A DNA stretch of 5,359 nt from an uncultured Treponema sp. (GTDB lineage Bacteria > Spirochaetota > Spirochaetia > Treponematales > Treponemataceae). Position numbers and translations under genes: made by a program. The notes beneath the pieces were generated by a model. The model saw only the letters and a list, made by a program, of their open reading frames with translations. It had not been told where the DNA came from and did no database searches. Positions 1 through 4,452 of this stretch are shown piece after piece; within the stretch, counting starts at the first letter, position 1; every line of letters begins with the position of its first letter. Location of the stretch: assembly GCA_947165795.1 (NCBI GenBank), contig CAMVBP010000139.1, positions 1-5,359 of the forward strand, read 5' to 3'.

Positions 1-329
1 CGGAAAGCAAGACTTGTAATTTTTAAATTCGGAAGATTCATTTTGAGACCTGTCAAAATATATTTCTGATACATACGCAGATACTGAATCCATCCGGAAT
101 GATCAGTTTCAACTAACAAGACTCCGTTCTTCAAATCTATAACCCTGGTATTACCAGCAAGTCGTTCTCCAAGCGGCATACGTTTTTCACTGTCTTCAGA
201 ATCATGCTTCATAGAACGCACGCCGGAAACTACTTTTTTCCAGACTCCGCAGATTTCATTTGCTCCCGAAGTATTTATGTTAGCCGCCTGTAACATCATG
301 TCGGCGGCGGAAATTATTCTTTCATTCAT
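1..329 (-). CDS. DUF721 / DciA-like protein, 3' end outside the window
   Basis: The N-terminal 109 codons can be read from an ATG at 329-327; the rest lies beyond position 1. The protein begins MNERIISAADMM and carries the DUF721 pattern: GERLAGNTRVIDLKNGVLLV around residues 50-69, then ETDHSGWIQYLRMYQ and a following amphipathic stretch. Members of this family (DciA) interact with the replicative helicase DnaB and help load or retain it in bacteria lacking DnaC/DnaI-type loaders; that role here is inferred from family and context. The gene overlaps the recF 3' end by 8 bases in another frame and has its SD inside recF, so it is very likely the third gene of a dnaN-recF-DUF721 operon. There is no signal peptide or membrane segment, so a cytoplasmic protein is expected. 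The family call is fairly secure; the exact function is less so. Confidence 0.85.
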   Translation of the reverse strand, partial: MNERIISAADMMLQAANINTSGANEICGVWKKVVSGVRSMKHDSEDSEKRMPLGERLAGNTRVIDLKNGVLLVETDHSGWIQYLRMYQKYILTGLKMNLPNLKITSLAF

Positions 330-1422
330 ACCATTCACCGCCTTTTATTTTATACACTTTTGTTGTGTCATGCATATACCTTTCGTAAGGTTCACCCGGT
401 AAAAATGTACAGAAGAGCTGATCATAATCCGGAAGCATTGCTGTTAATTTTGCACGCTTATCTGGATCAAGTTCCAGAAGAACATCGTCCATGAGGAGTA
501 CCGGCCGAAGGCCGGTCGCGCGGGTATAGTAAATTGATTGTGCAACACGCAGAATAAGTGAGACCAGGCGGCATTGTCCTGTCGATGCTGTAGGAATAAA
601 AAGATGATGATCCATTACAAAATCTATGCGGTCGCGATGGGGGCCGGACATTGTTGTTTCAAGATTTTTATCTCTTTCGCGGTTAGTTAAAAGCAAATTT
701 AAAATATCCTGCGAAGCAGGAAAAATTTTTTGCCCATCCTGATCCTGCTCTTTCCAGGAAGGATGATAATTTATTGAAAGTCCTTCTATGCCTGTAATCT
801 CCGCAAATACTTTTCCAAAAATCTGATTAAAAAGAAAAATTGCTTTTTTTCTTTTTTCCTGAATAACAAGTCCATACTGAACAAGCTGACTGTCCAAAAC
901 ATCAAGCATATCATACTGATGATTTTTTAAAATCAGATTTCGGCTCTTTAAAACTTTTTTGTAATTTCTTAAATCGTCGATGTAAGTTGAATCATAAAGT
1001 GTAAGAGACTGATCAATAAAAAATCTTCGTGCTTCCGGTTCACCAATTGCAAAGCGAAGATCATCATGACAAAACAAAATGCATGGAACTGTATTTATCA
1101 GTTCTTTTCTGTCCTGAATTTTTTTGCCGTTTTTTTCAATTCGTTTTTTATTGTTCTCAAAAATTACTGAAACACGCTGAACGTCATTTTCATTTTTTTT
1201 GAACATAGCATTAACACTGAAATCTTTTTCACCTTTTTTTACTATCTGAGAATCGACATGTGTTCTGAAAGAAATTCCGTACGCGGCATAATAAAGTGAT
1301 TCAAGAATGTTACTCTTGCCCTGCCCGTTTTCACCGACAAAATAGACCTCTCTGTTCGAAAGGTCTATTTTGTCATTTTTAAGATTTCTGAAATTATAAA
1401 ATGTTTGATAAAGAAATGGCAT
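322..1422 (-). CDS. recF: DNA replication and repair protein RecF
   Basis: RecF is a cytoplasmic SMC-like ABC ATPase that acts with RecO and RecR to load RecA at single-stranded gaps and stalled forks. All family landmarks are visible in 366 residues, the usual length. The N-terminus has the NFRN motif (10-13). Walker A is GENGQGKSN (30-38). The conserved block from FCHDDL to the RRFFID segment lies at 117-137. The SGPHRD motif is at 259-264. The ABC signature appears as STGQ (280-283), Walker B as LLMDD (309-313), and the D-loop as ELDPDKR (317-323). The ATG at 1422 is fixed by an in-frame TAA six bases upstream, which leaves no room for a longer start. dnaN ends 13 bases upstream and the intervening bases lack an SD-like stretch, so initiation probably relies on coupling with dnaN. 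The gene is unusual in containing three perfect inverted repeats (1336-1374, 707-721, 500-516), listed separately. Its 3' end overlaps the DUF721 gene by 8 bases. Confidence 0.97.
   Translation of the reverse strand: MPFLYQTFYNFRNLKNDKIDLSNREVYFVGENGQGKSNILESLYYAAYGISFRTHVDSQIVKKGEKDFSVNAMFKKNENDVQRVSVIFENNKKRIEKNGKKIQDRKELINTVPCILFCHDDLRFAIGEPEARRFFIDQSLTLYDSTYIDDLRNYKKVLKSRNLILKNHQYDMLDVLDSQLVQYGLVIQEKRKKAIFLFNQIFGKVFAEITGIEGLSINYHPSWKEQDQDGQKIFPASQDILNLLLTNRERDKNLETTMSGPHRDRIDFVMDHHLFIPTASTGQCRLVSLILRVAQSIYYTRATGLRPVLLMDDVLLELDPDKRAKLTAMLPDYDQLFCTFLPGEPYERYMHDTTKVYKIKGGEWYE
338..345 (-). promoter_or_regulatory. Ribosome binding site of the DUF721 gene, inside recF
   Basis: Read on the minus strand this is AAAGGCGG, one mismatch from the full SD complement AAAGGAGG, with an 8-base spacer to the ATG at 329. 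It lies within the last recF codons (Lys-Gly-Gly). It supports the ATG at 329 as the start and suggests that translation is coupled to recF. Confidence 0.7.
500..516. repeat. GC-rich 7-bp inverted repeat in recF at the Walker B region
   Basis: On the plus strand ACCGGCC, a GAA loop, then GGCCGGT form a perfect 7-bp stem with a 3-base loop. The flanking bases to about 523 are also GC-rich, in sharp contrast to the AT-rich surroundings. On the recF mRNA it spans codons 303-308 (Thr-Gly-Leu-Arg-Pro-Val), just before the Walker B strand. The structure is read directly; any function is unknown. Confidence 0.6.
707..721. repeat. 6-bp inverted repeat with GAA/TTC loop in recF
   Basis: TCCTGC, GAA loop, GCAGGA on the plus strand. 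It covers recF codons 234-239 and, read on the plus strand, is followed by four A and six T bases. It shares the three-base loop of the repeat at 500-516. A stem this short can occur by chance. Confidence 0.4.
1336..1374. repeat. Perfect 14-bp inverted repeat at the 5' end of recF
   Basis: The left arm GACAAAATAGACCT (1336-1349) is exactly complementary to the right arm AGGTCTATTTTGTC (1361-1374), with an 11-base spacer. In the recF mRNA the stem extends by a U-G wobble and two Watson-Crick pairs to 17 pairs closing a GAACA pentaloop. It matches codons 17-29 exactly in frame, and the next codon is the first Gly of Walker A. The arms use codons that are unexpected in this AT-rich coding context (GAC twice, GTC twice, GAG, ATA). 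On the plus strand the right arm is followed by ATTTTT, and within the recF transcript the inner stem is followed by UUUU, so a weak terminator or attenuator shape exists on both strands. Confidence 0.75.
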
Positions 1423-1435
1423 TGCTTAGACGAGA

Positions 1436-2560
1436 TTAAATCATCGGCATAATTACGTGAATATAATCACCAACAGCTTCACTGCGCATAACTACTGCCT
1501 TAGTAATATTTGCTTCTCCATCACCAGATGATTCATTGATGTTGAAATCAAAAACAACATTCTCAGAATCAATTACCTTAAGTGGTTCGATAACATAAGT
1601 GAAATTCAAAATCATAGAAATATCCTGTCCGTCATAGCGGCAAGGAATCTCTTCATCTGCAGTACCAATATCAGATTCAGGTGAAATCAATTTAAGAACA
1701 CCAGATGAAATCTTGAAAATAATTTTGCTTACTTTTTTATCAACCATGATTGTTGTTCGTTTAAGAGCGGCATCAAGATCAGCTTTGTTTACCATGAATG
1801 ACATTGAAAGATTTTCAGGAATTACCTTCTGGTAGTTAGGGAACTGACCATCAATAAGAACTGAAGAAAATTCAAGATTTGCAAATTTAACAAATACAGA
1901 TTTATCAACTACAGCAAGCTGAATGTTTCCTTCATCCGGTGCATTCTTAAGAACGCATGAAAGAATTTTTGTAGGGATGATTGCCGGCTGGAAATCTGGA
2001 ACATTGAATCCTGTTTTATTATCACAAGAAAGACGACGACCATCTGTTGCAACCATTGTAAGTGTATCACCATTTTTTACAAAATAAACACCAGTCATGA
2101 AATATCTGTTTACATCATTTGAAACTGCGAAGATTGTTTCGCTTATCATTTCCTTAAAATCTTTAGAAGGGATTTCAAAGAATGGAACATTTTCACTTGA
2201 ACCAACCTCAGGGAATTTTTCGCTGGCCTGACTCTTAAGCTGAAACTTAACACGTTTAGCGATAGGCTTAATTGTTACACCAATATCTTCCTGAATGAAT
2301 TCAATTTCTCCAGAAGGTAATGAAGAAAGAATGCTCATAAACTTATCACAGAAAATTGTTGTTCTTCCTTCCTGCTGAATATCAACTGGAATTACAGTTG
2401 TAAACTTAACTTTAGAGTCTGTAGCTTTGATTGTAAGAGAATTGTTCTCTGCAATTATCAGAATATTTGAAAGAATAGAAATAGGACTTTTATTAGTAAT
2501 TATTTCCTGCGCAATTGAAATCTCCTTAATCATTGCGTCCCTGTCAAATGTAAATTTCAT
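1436..2560 (-). CDS. dnaN: DNA polymerase III beta subunit (sliding clamp)
   Basis: DnaN forms the homodimeric ring that tethers polymerase III and many repair proteins to DNA. The 374-residue product has the usual length and the three-fold domain plan, with domains at roughly 1-125, 126-250 and 251-374. Recognisable family segments are KATDSK (45-50) in domain 1, FMTGVYF (154-160) followed by VATDGRRLS (170-178) in domain 2, DGQFPNYQKVIP (237-248), and the C-terminal strand HVIMPMI (368-374), which matches the conserved MPM ending near the partner-binding pocket. The ATG at 2560 is supported by a perfect SD eight bases upstream and by the MKFTFDR N-terminus typical of the family. It is the first gene of the probable dnaN-recF-DUF721 transcript. 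Its leader lies inside the origin, so expression may respond to DnaA bound there. Nothing in the protein looks damaged. Confidence 0.97.
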   Translation of the reverse strand: MKFTFDRDAMIKEISIAQEIITNKSPISILSNILIIAENNSLTIKATDSKVKFTTVIPVDIQQEGRTTIFCDKFMSILSSLPSGEIEFIQEDIGVTIKPIAKRVKFQLKSQASEKFPEVGSSENVPFFEIPSKDFKEMISETIFAVSNDVNRYFMTGVYFVKNGDTLTMVATDGRRLSCDNKTGFNVPDFQPAIIPTKILSCVLKNAPDEGNIQLAVVDKSVFVKFANLEFSSVLIDGQFPNYQKVIPENLSMSFMVNKADLDAALKRTTIMVDKKVSKIIFKISSGVLKLISPESDIGTADEEIPCRYDGQDISMILNFTYVIEPLKVIDSENVVFDFNINESSGDGEANITKAVVMRSEAVGDYIHVIMPMI

Positions 2561-2568
2561 AAAATGTT

Positions 2569-2576
2569 CCTCCTTT
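2569..2576 (-). promoter_or_regulatory. Strong ribosome binding site of dnaN
   Basis: Minus-strand AAAGGAGG is a full 8-base match to the SD complement, with an 8-base spacer to the dnaN ATG. It is the best ribosome binding site in the window and fixes the dnaN start. Confidence 0.9.
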
Positions 2577-2583
2577 TACATTT

Positions 2584-2612
2584 TTTATACACATTTATAA
2601 CGTTTTTATTAA
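2584..2612 (-). promoter_or_regulatory. Possible dnaN promoter overlapping a DnaA box
   Basis: Read on the minus strand, TTAATA (2612-2607) and TATAAA (2589-2584) are separated by 17 bases and resemble -35 and -10 boxes with 4/6 and 5/6 matches. The predicted start, near 2577, is directly before the SD. The -10 box shares bases with the DnaA box at 2585-2593. The region is so AT-rich that other TATAAT-like hexamers occur (2614-2619, 2690-2695), so the choice is tentative. Confidence 0.3.
2585..2593 (+). promoter_or_regulatory. DnaA box TTATACACA
   Basis: It matches the relaxed consensus TTATNCACA exactly. It lies on the dnaN side of the AT-rich element and overlaps a possible dnaN -10 box, so DnaA binding here could also influence dnaN transcription. 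Confidence 0.65.
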
Positions 2613-2632
2613 TATTATAAATTTAAAAAATT
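2594..2632. other. AT-rich DNA unwinding element candidate
   Basis: Of these 39 bases only the C and G at 2601-2602 are not A or T. The stretch directly adjoins the DnaA-trio run, on the side away from the paired DnaA boxes, which is where strand opening is expected in a box-trio type origin. Confidence 0.6.
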
Positions 2633-2650
2633 TAGTAGTAGTAATAGTAA
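2633..2650 (+). promoter_or_regulatory. DnaA-trio array, six triplets
   Basis: The plus strand reads TAG TAG TAG TAA TAG TAA. Read 3' to 5' away from the adjacent DnaA boxes this is six consecutive 3'-(G/A)AT-5' units, the single-strand DnaA-trio motif described for B. subtilis. The array is separated from the first box by only four bases (GCTA). Orientation relative to the boxes agrees with the known element. Confidence 0.75.
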
Positions 2651-2654
2651 GCTA

Positions 2655-2663
2655 TGTGCATAC
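2655..2663 (-). promoter_or_regulatory. DnaA box GTATGCACA (one mismatch)
   Basis: On the minus strand it differs from TTATNCACA only at the first base. It sits between the trio array and the next box, with no gap to the latter. Confidence 0.55.
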
Positions 2664-2672
2664 TGTGGAAAA
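2664..2672 (-). promoter_or_regulatory. DnaA box TTTTCCACA (one mismatch)
   Basis: It differs from TTATCCACA at the third base. It directly abuts the box at 2655-2663 in the same orientation, giving a tandem pair that points at the trio array. Confidence 0.65.
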
Positions 2673-2745
2673 GGGATTTTAATCGTTATATTATAAGGAT
2701 TTAGATTGTTAATAAATTACTACACTTTATTAACTTTTTTCCCAC

Positions 2746-2754
2746 ATATCCACA
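2746..2754 (+). promoter_or_regulatory. DnaA box ATATCCACA (one mismatch)
   Basis: It differs from TTATCCACA only at the first base. It lies exactly 30 bases, about three helical turns, before the perfect box at 2776 in the same orientation. Confidence 0.65.
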
Positions 2755-2770
2755 TTTTAATCCTTTTTTA

Positions 2771-2793
2771 TTGATTTATCCACAACAAATCAA
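2771..2793. repeat. Inverted repeat enclosing the perfect DnaA box
   Basis: TTGATTT and AAATCAA are perfect complements around a nine-base centre that holds most of the DnaA box. It could be a second protein site or a cruciform-prone element; AT-rich sequence makes chance a real possibility. Confidence 0.45.
2776..2784 (+). promoter_or_regulatory. Perfect DnaA box TTATCCACA
   Basis: This is an exact match to the canonical high-affinity box. It lies within a 7-bp inverted repeat (TTGATTT at 2771-2777, AAATCAA at 2787-2793). Confidence 0.85.
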
Positions 2794-2820
2794 CAATTTG
2801 GCAACATTTTTTATTGTTAG

Positions 2821-2852
2821 TCATACAGAACTTGTTTAAGTGTTCTGCATGA
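2821..2852. repeat. Hairpin between the dnaA stop codon and oriC
   Basis: TCAT-A-CAGAAC and GTTCTG-C-ATGA pair as ten base pairs with one A/C mismatch around a ten-base loop. It begins four bases past the dnaA stop on the minus strand. No T-run follows it in the dnaA direction, so it is not a classic intrinsic terminator, but it could stabilise the dnaA mRNA 3' end, end transcription weakly, or insulate the origin. Confidence 0.6.
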
Positions 2853-2856
2853 TATA

Positions 2857-4317
2857 TTATTTTTTATACTCCTTAATTTCTCTGATGTATAACTGAATTT
2901 TTGATTCAAGTGTAGAATCAATTTTTATCTGTTCAGCAATTTTATTATAAGCACTCATAATTGTTGAATGATCTTTTCCGCCGAACTCATTTCCAATATC
3001 TGTGTAAGCCATTTCAGTAAGTTCGCGTGCAATGTAAATTGCAATCTGTCTTGGTATTACAAATTTCTTGTCACGTTTTTTACCCTTAAGATCTGCAACA
3101 GAAATCTGGTAATTATCTGCAATGACTTTTTGAATTACATCAATTGAAACTGATTCAAGACTGCCAGAATCCATAACATCTTTTAAGAGATGTTTTGTAG
3201 TTTCGATGTCTGGTTTTTTTTCAACGAGATCTGCATAACCGAAAACTTTGTTTAAGGCAGCTTCAAGATCACGAACGTTAGTTTCAATATTTTTTGCAAT
3301 GTATTCTATGATATCCTGAGAAAGAGTTTTTCCCATCAGGTCAATTTTCTTCTGAAGAATTGCAACTCGAGTTTCGTAGCTTGGAGGCTGCAGATCAATA
3401 CAAAGACCATTTGACAAACGGCTTACAAGACGAGTTGCCATGTTTTTAATTTCTTTAATCGGACGGTCACAGGTGAAAACCATCTGGGCCTTTTTTTCAT
3501 GAAGAGCATTAAAAGTATAAAAAAGTTCTTCCTGTGTAGATTCCTTTCCCTGTAAAAAGTGAATGTCATCAAGAAGAAGAACATCAAGATTTCTGTATTT
3601 ATTTTTGAAGGCGTTAGTCTTACCTTCCCTGGTTGATAAAATAAATTCGTTGGTAAAGGTTTCTGCAGAAACGTAACAGATTTTTAATTTTTCTCCGCCG
3701 TTATTGTAAATATAATTTCCAATAGCCTGCATCAAGTGAGTCTTGCCTAACCCAGAACCACCATAAAGCAAAATCGGGTTATATTGTTTACCAGGTTTTT
3801 TAGCAACAGCGATAGATGCGTTATATGCAAAGTTACTGTTGTCTCCAGGAATAAAAGTATTGAATGTATATTCTTCCTGAAGCAAAGGATGCTTTTTAAA
3901 GCCTGTTTTTTTAGAATCATTTGAGCCTGATGTACCTGCTGATGTCTCTGATTCAGAAGATTTTTTTGCAGTTTTTTCACTTGAAGAAGTAGCTGCAGAA
4001 TCATTTTTTGTTTCTGTTTTATCTGATTTTTTTGAATCAGAAGTCTCTTCTTTTACAACAATAATGTTTAATTTTAGATCATTTTGACCAGTAATTTCTT
4101 TTAGCTTTTTGAGCACTATATCAAAATTACCCTTCTGTTCCATTTTTAATTTTAAGAATGATGAAGCTACAGACACAGTAATAGTATCAATTGTGTCCTC
4201 AACATAGTCCATGTTGAACCAGAGTCTGAATTCATCTTCATTATTTTGGGATTTGTATAAATCGTGGAGCACCTTCATTGTGTACTCCCAAATCTCTGCA
4301 TATATTCTTTCTGACAT
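2857..4317 (-). CDS. dnaA: Chromosomal replication initiator protein DnaA
   Basis: DnaA is the AAA+ ATPase that binds DnaA boxes and melts the origin; it also acts as a transcription factor. The 486-residue product has all four domains. Domain I (about 1-90) has the conserved Trp10 and the WF pair at 33-34. Domain II (about 91-140) is a Ser/Lys/Thr/Glu-rich linker. The AAA+ domain starts near 148, with Walker A GGSGLGKTH (186-194), Walker B LLLDD (247-251), sensor 1 FTCDRP (281-286), the RLVSRLSNGL arginine-finger region (296-305) and the sensor 2 segment NVRDLEAALNKV (347-358). Domain IV ends the protein, with a basic loop (411-418) and the signature GGKDHSTIMSAYNKI (446-460), where Lys448 stands in for the usual Arg. 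The first ATG at 4317 is preferred because Trp10 aligns with the Trp of other DnaA N-termini and an in-frame TAG lies 15 bases upstream. Met14 has a better SD and could give a shorter form. Confidence 0.97.
   Translation of the reverse strand: MSERIYAEIWEYTMKVLHDLYKSQNNEDEFRLWFNMDYVEDTIDTITVSVASSFLKLKMEQKGNFDIVLKKLKEITGQNDLKLNIIVVKEETSDSKKSDKTETKNDSAATSSSEKTAKKSSESETSAGTSGSNDSKKTGFKKHPLLQEEYTFNTFIPGDNSNFAYNASIAVAKKPGKQYNPILLYGGSGLGKTHLMQAIGNYIYNNGGEKLKICYVSAETFTNEFILSTREGKTNAFKNKYRNLDVLLLDDIHFLQGKESTQEELFYTFNALHEKKAQMVFTCDRPIKEIKNMATRLVSRLSNGLCIDLQPPSYETRVAILQKKIDLMGKTLSQDIIEYIAKNIETNVRDLEAALNKVFGYADLVEKKPDIETTKHLLKDVMDSGSLESVSIDVIQKVIADNYQISVADLKGKKRDKKFVIPRQIAIYIARELTEMAYTDIGNEFGGKDHSTIMSAYNKIAEQIKIDSTLESKIQLYIREIKEYKK
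4276..4290 (-). promoter_or_regulatory. Internal SD and Met14 as a possible second dnaA start
   Basis: On the minus strand GGGAG is followed by six bases and then the in-frame ATG of Met14 (4278-4276). This SD is better spaced than the AGGA ten bases before the annotated ATG. Starting here would remove the first helix of domain I including Trp10, so the longer form is still preferred. Confidence 0.35.
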
Positions 4318-4323
4318 GGTTTT

Positions 4324-4352
4324 ATTATCCTAGAGATATGACCAAAATTCAA
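4324..4352 (-). promoter_or_regulatory. Probable dnaA promoter, nearly touching the start codon
   Basis: Minus-strand TTGAAT (4352-4347) and GATAAT (4329-4324) are spaced by 17 bases, matching the sigma-70 consensus at 4/6 and 5/6 positions. The expected start, about seven bases past the -10 box, falls on or beside the A of the dnaA ATG at 4317. The AGGA that might serve as SD (4331-4328) overlaps the -10 box, so if this promoter is the real one that SD would not be transcribed. Confidence 0.5.
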
Positions 4353-4374
4353 GAGTATTTAGAACCTAATACTC
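4353..4374. repeat. Operator-like inverted repeat in the dnaA-gyrB spacer
   Basis: GAGTATT (4353-4359) and AATACTC (4368-4374) form a perfect 7-bp inverted repeat with an eight-base centre. It abuts the upstream edge of the proposed dnaA -35 box. It may be a regulator site controlling one or both divergent genes; no known regulator consensus is recognised. Confidence 0.5.
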
Positions 4375-4391
4375 GTTAGTTTGAACAATTA

Positions 4392-4420
4392 TTGAATTTA
4401 ATGATTTTTTCAGTTAAAGT
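4392..4420 (+). promoter_or_regulatory. Possible gyrB promoter
   Basis: TTGAAT (4392-4397), a 17-base spacer and TAAAGT (4415-4420) give a plausible -35/-10 pair, predicting a start near 4427 and a leader of about 26 bases with the SD inside. The hexamers match consensus at 4/6 positions each in AT-rich sequence, so this is tentative. Confidence 0.35.
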
Positions 4421-4438
4421 AATATATTCAATTCAATA

Positions 4439-4444
4439 TAAGGA
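4439..4444 (+). promoter_or_regulatory. Ribosome binding site of gyrB
   Basis: TAAGGA, with an 8-base spacer of A bases and CG before the ATG at 4453. The same 8-base spacing is seen for dnaN and the DUF721 gene, supporting this start. Confidence 0.75.
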
Positions 4445-4452
4445 AAAAAACG

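Larger units (their letters stand above)
2561..2856. other. Probable chromosomal replication origin (oriC) in the dnaA-dnaN spacer
   Basis: This 296-base spacer has no credible ORF and holds a cluster of DnaA boxes absent from the other spacer. From the dnaN side it contains a TTATACACA box, an extremely AT-rich stretch (about 2594-2632), six TAG/TAA triplets (2633-2650), two abutting minus-strand boxes (2655-2672), an AT-rich middle, two plus-strand boxes 30 bases apart (2746 and 2776), and a hairpin next to the dnaA stop (2821-2852). Boxes, then trios, then an AT-rich element facing dnaN is the arrangement known from the Bacillus subtilis dnaA-dnaN origin. Identification as oriC is an inference from this architecture and the gene context. 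Confidence 0.85.

Noticed and set aside
1023..1061. ATCTTCG / CGAAGAT inverted repeat in recF
   Set aside because: Seven-base arms 25 bases apart in coding sequence are easily expected by chance, and no further pairing supports them.
2686..2696. TTATATTATAA palindrome in oriC as a promoter or operator
   Set aside because: It is pure A/T in an AT-rich spacer and no reasonable -35 hexamer lies at the right distance on the minus strand.
2738..2746. TTTCCCACA as an extra DnaA box just before the one at 2746
   Set aside because: It has two mismatches to the consensus and shares a base with the better box at 2746-2754, so both could hardly be occupied independently.
2792..2818. AACAAT / ATTGTT inverted repeat near the dnaA end of oriC
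   Set aside because: Six AT-rich base pairs around 15 unpaired bases are not convincing in this composition.
3747..4004. An 85-codon minus-strand reading frame inside dnaA
   Set aside because: It is out of frame with dnaA, low-complexity (Leu/Gln/Lys-rich), has no family resemblance, and lies over the dnaA linker and Walker A codons; it is a shadow of dnaA.
4391..4437. Repeated ATTGAAT / ATTCAAT units before gyrB
   Set aside because: They are short AT-rich words and partly coincide with the proposed promoter; no regular spacing or symmetry supports a regulator site.
4318..4452. A second origin subregion in the dnaA-gyrB spacer (bipartite origin)
   Set aside because: No sequence within one mismatch of TTATNCACA occurs on either strand; the closest, TTATCC at 4325-4330, continues as TAG.
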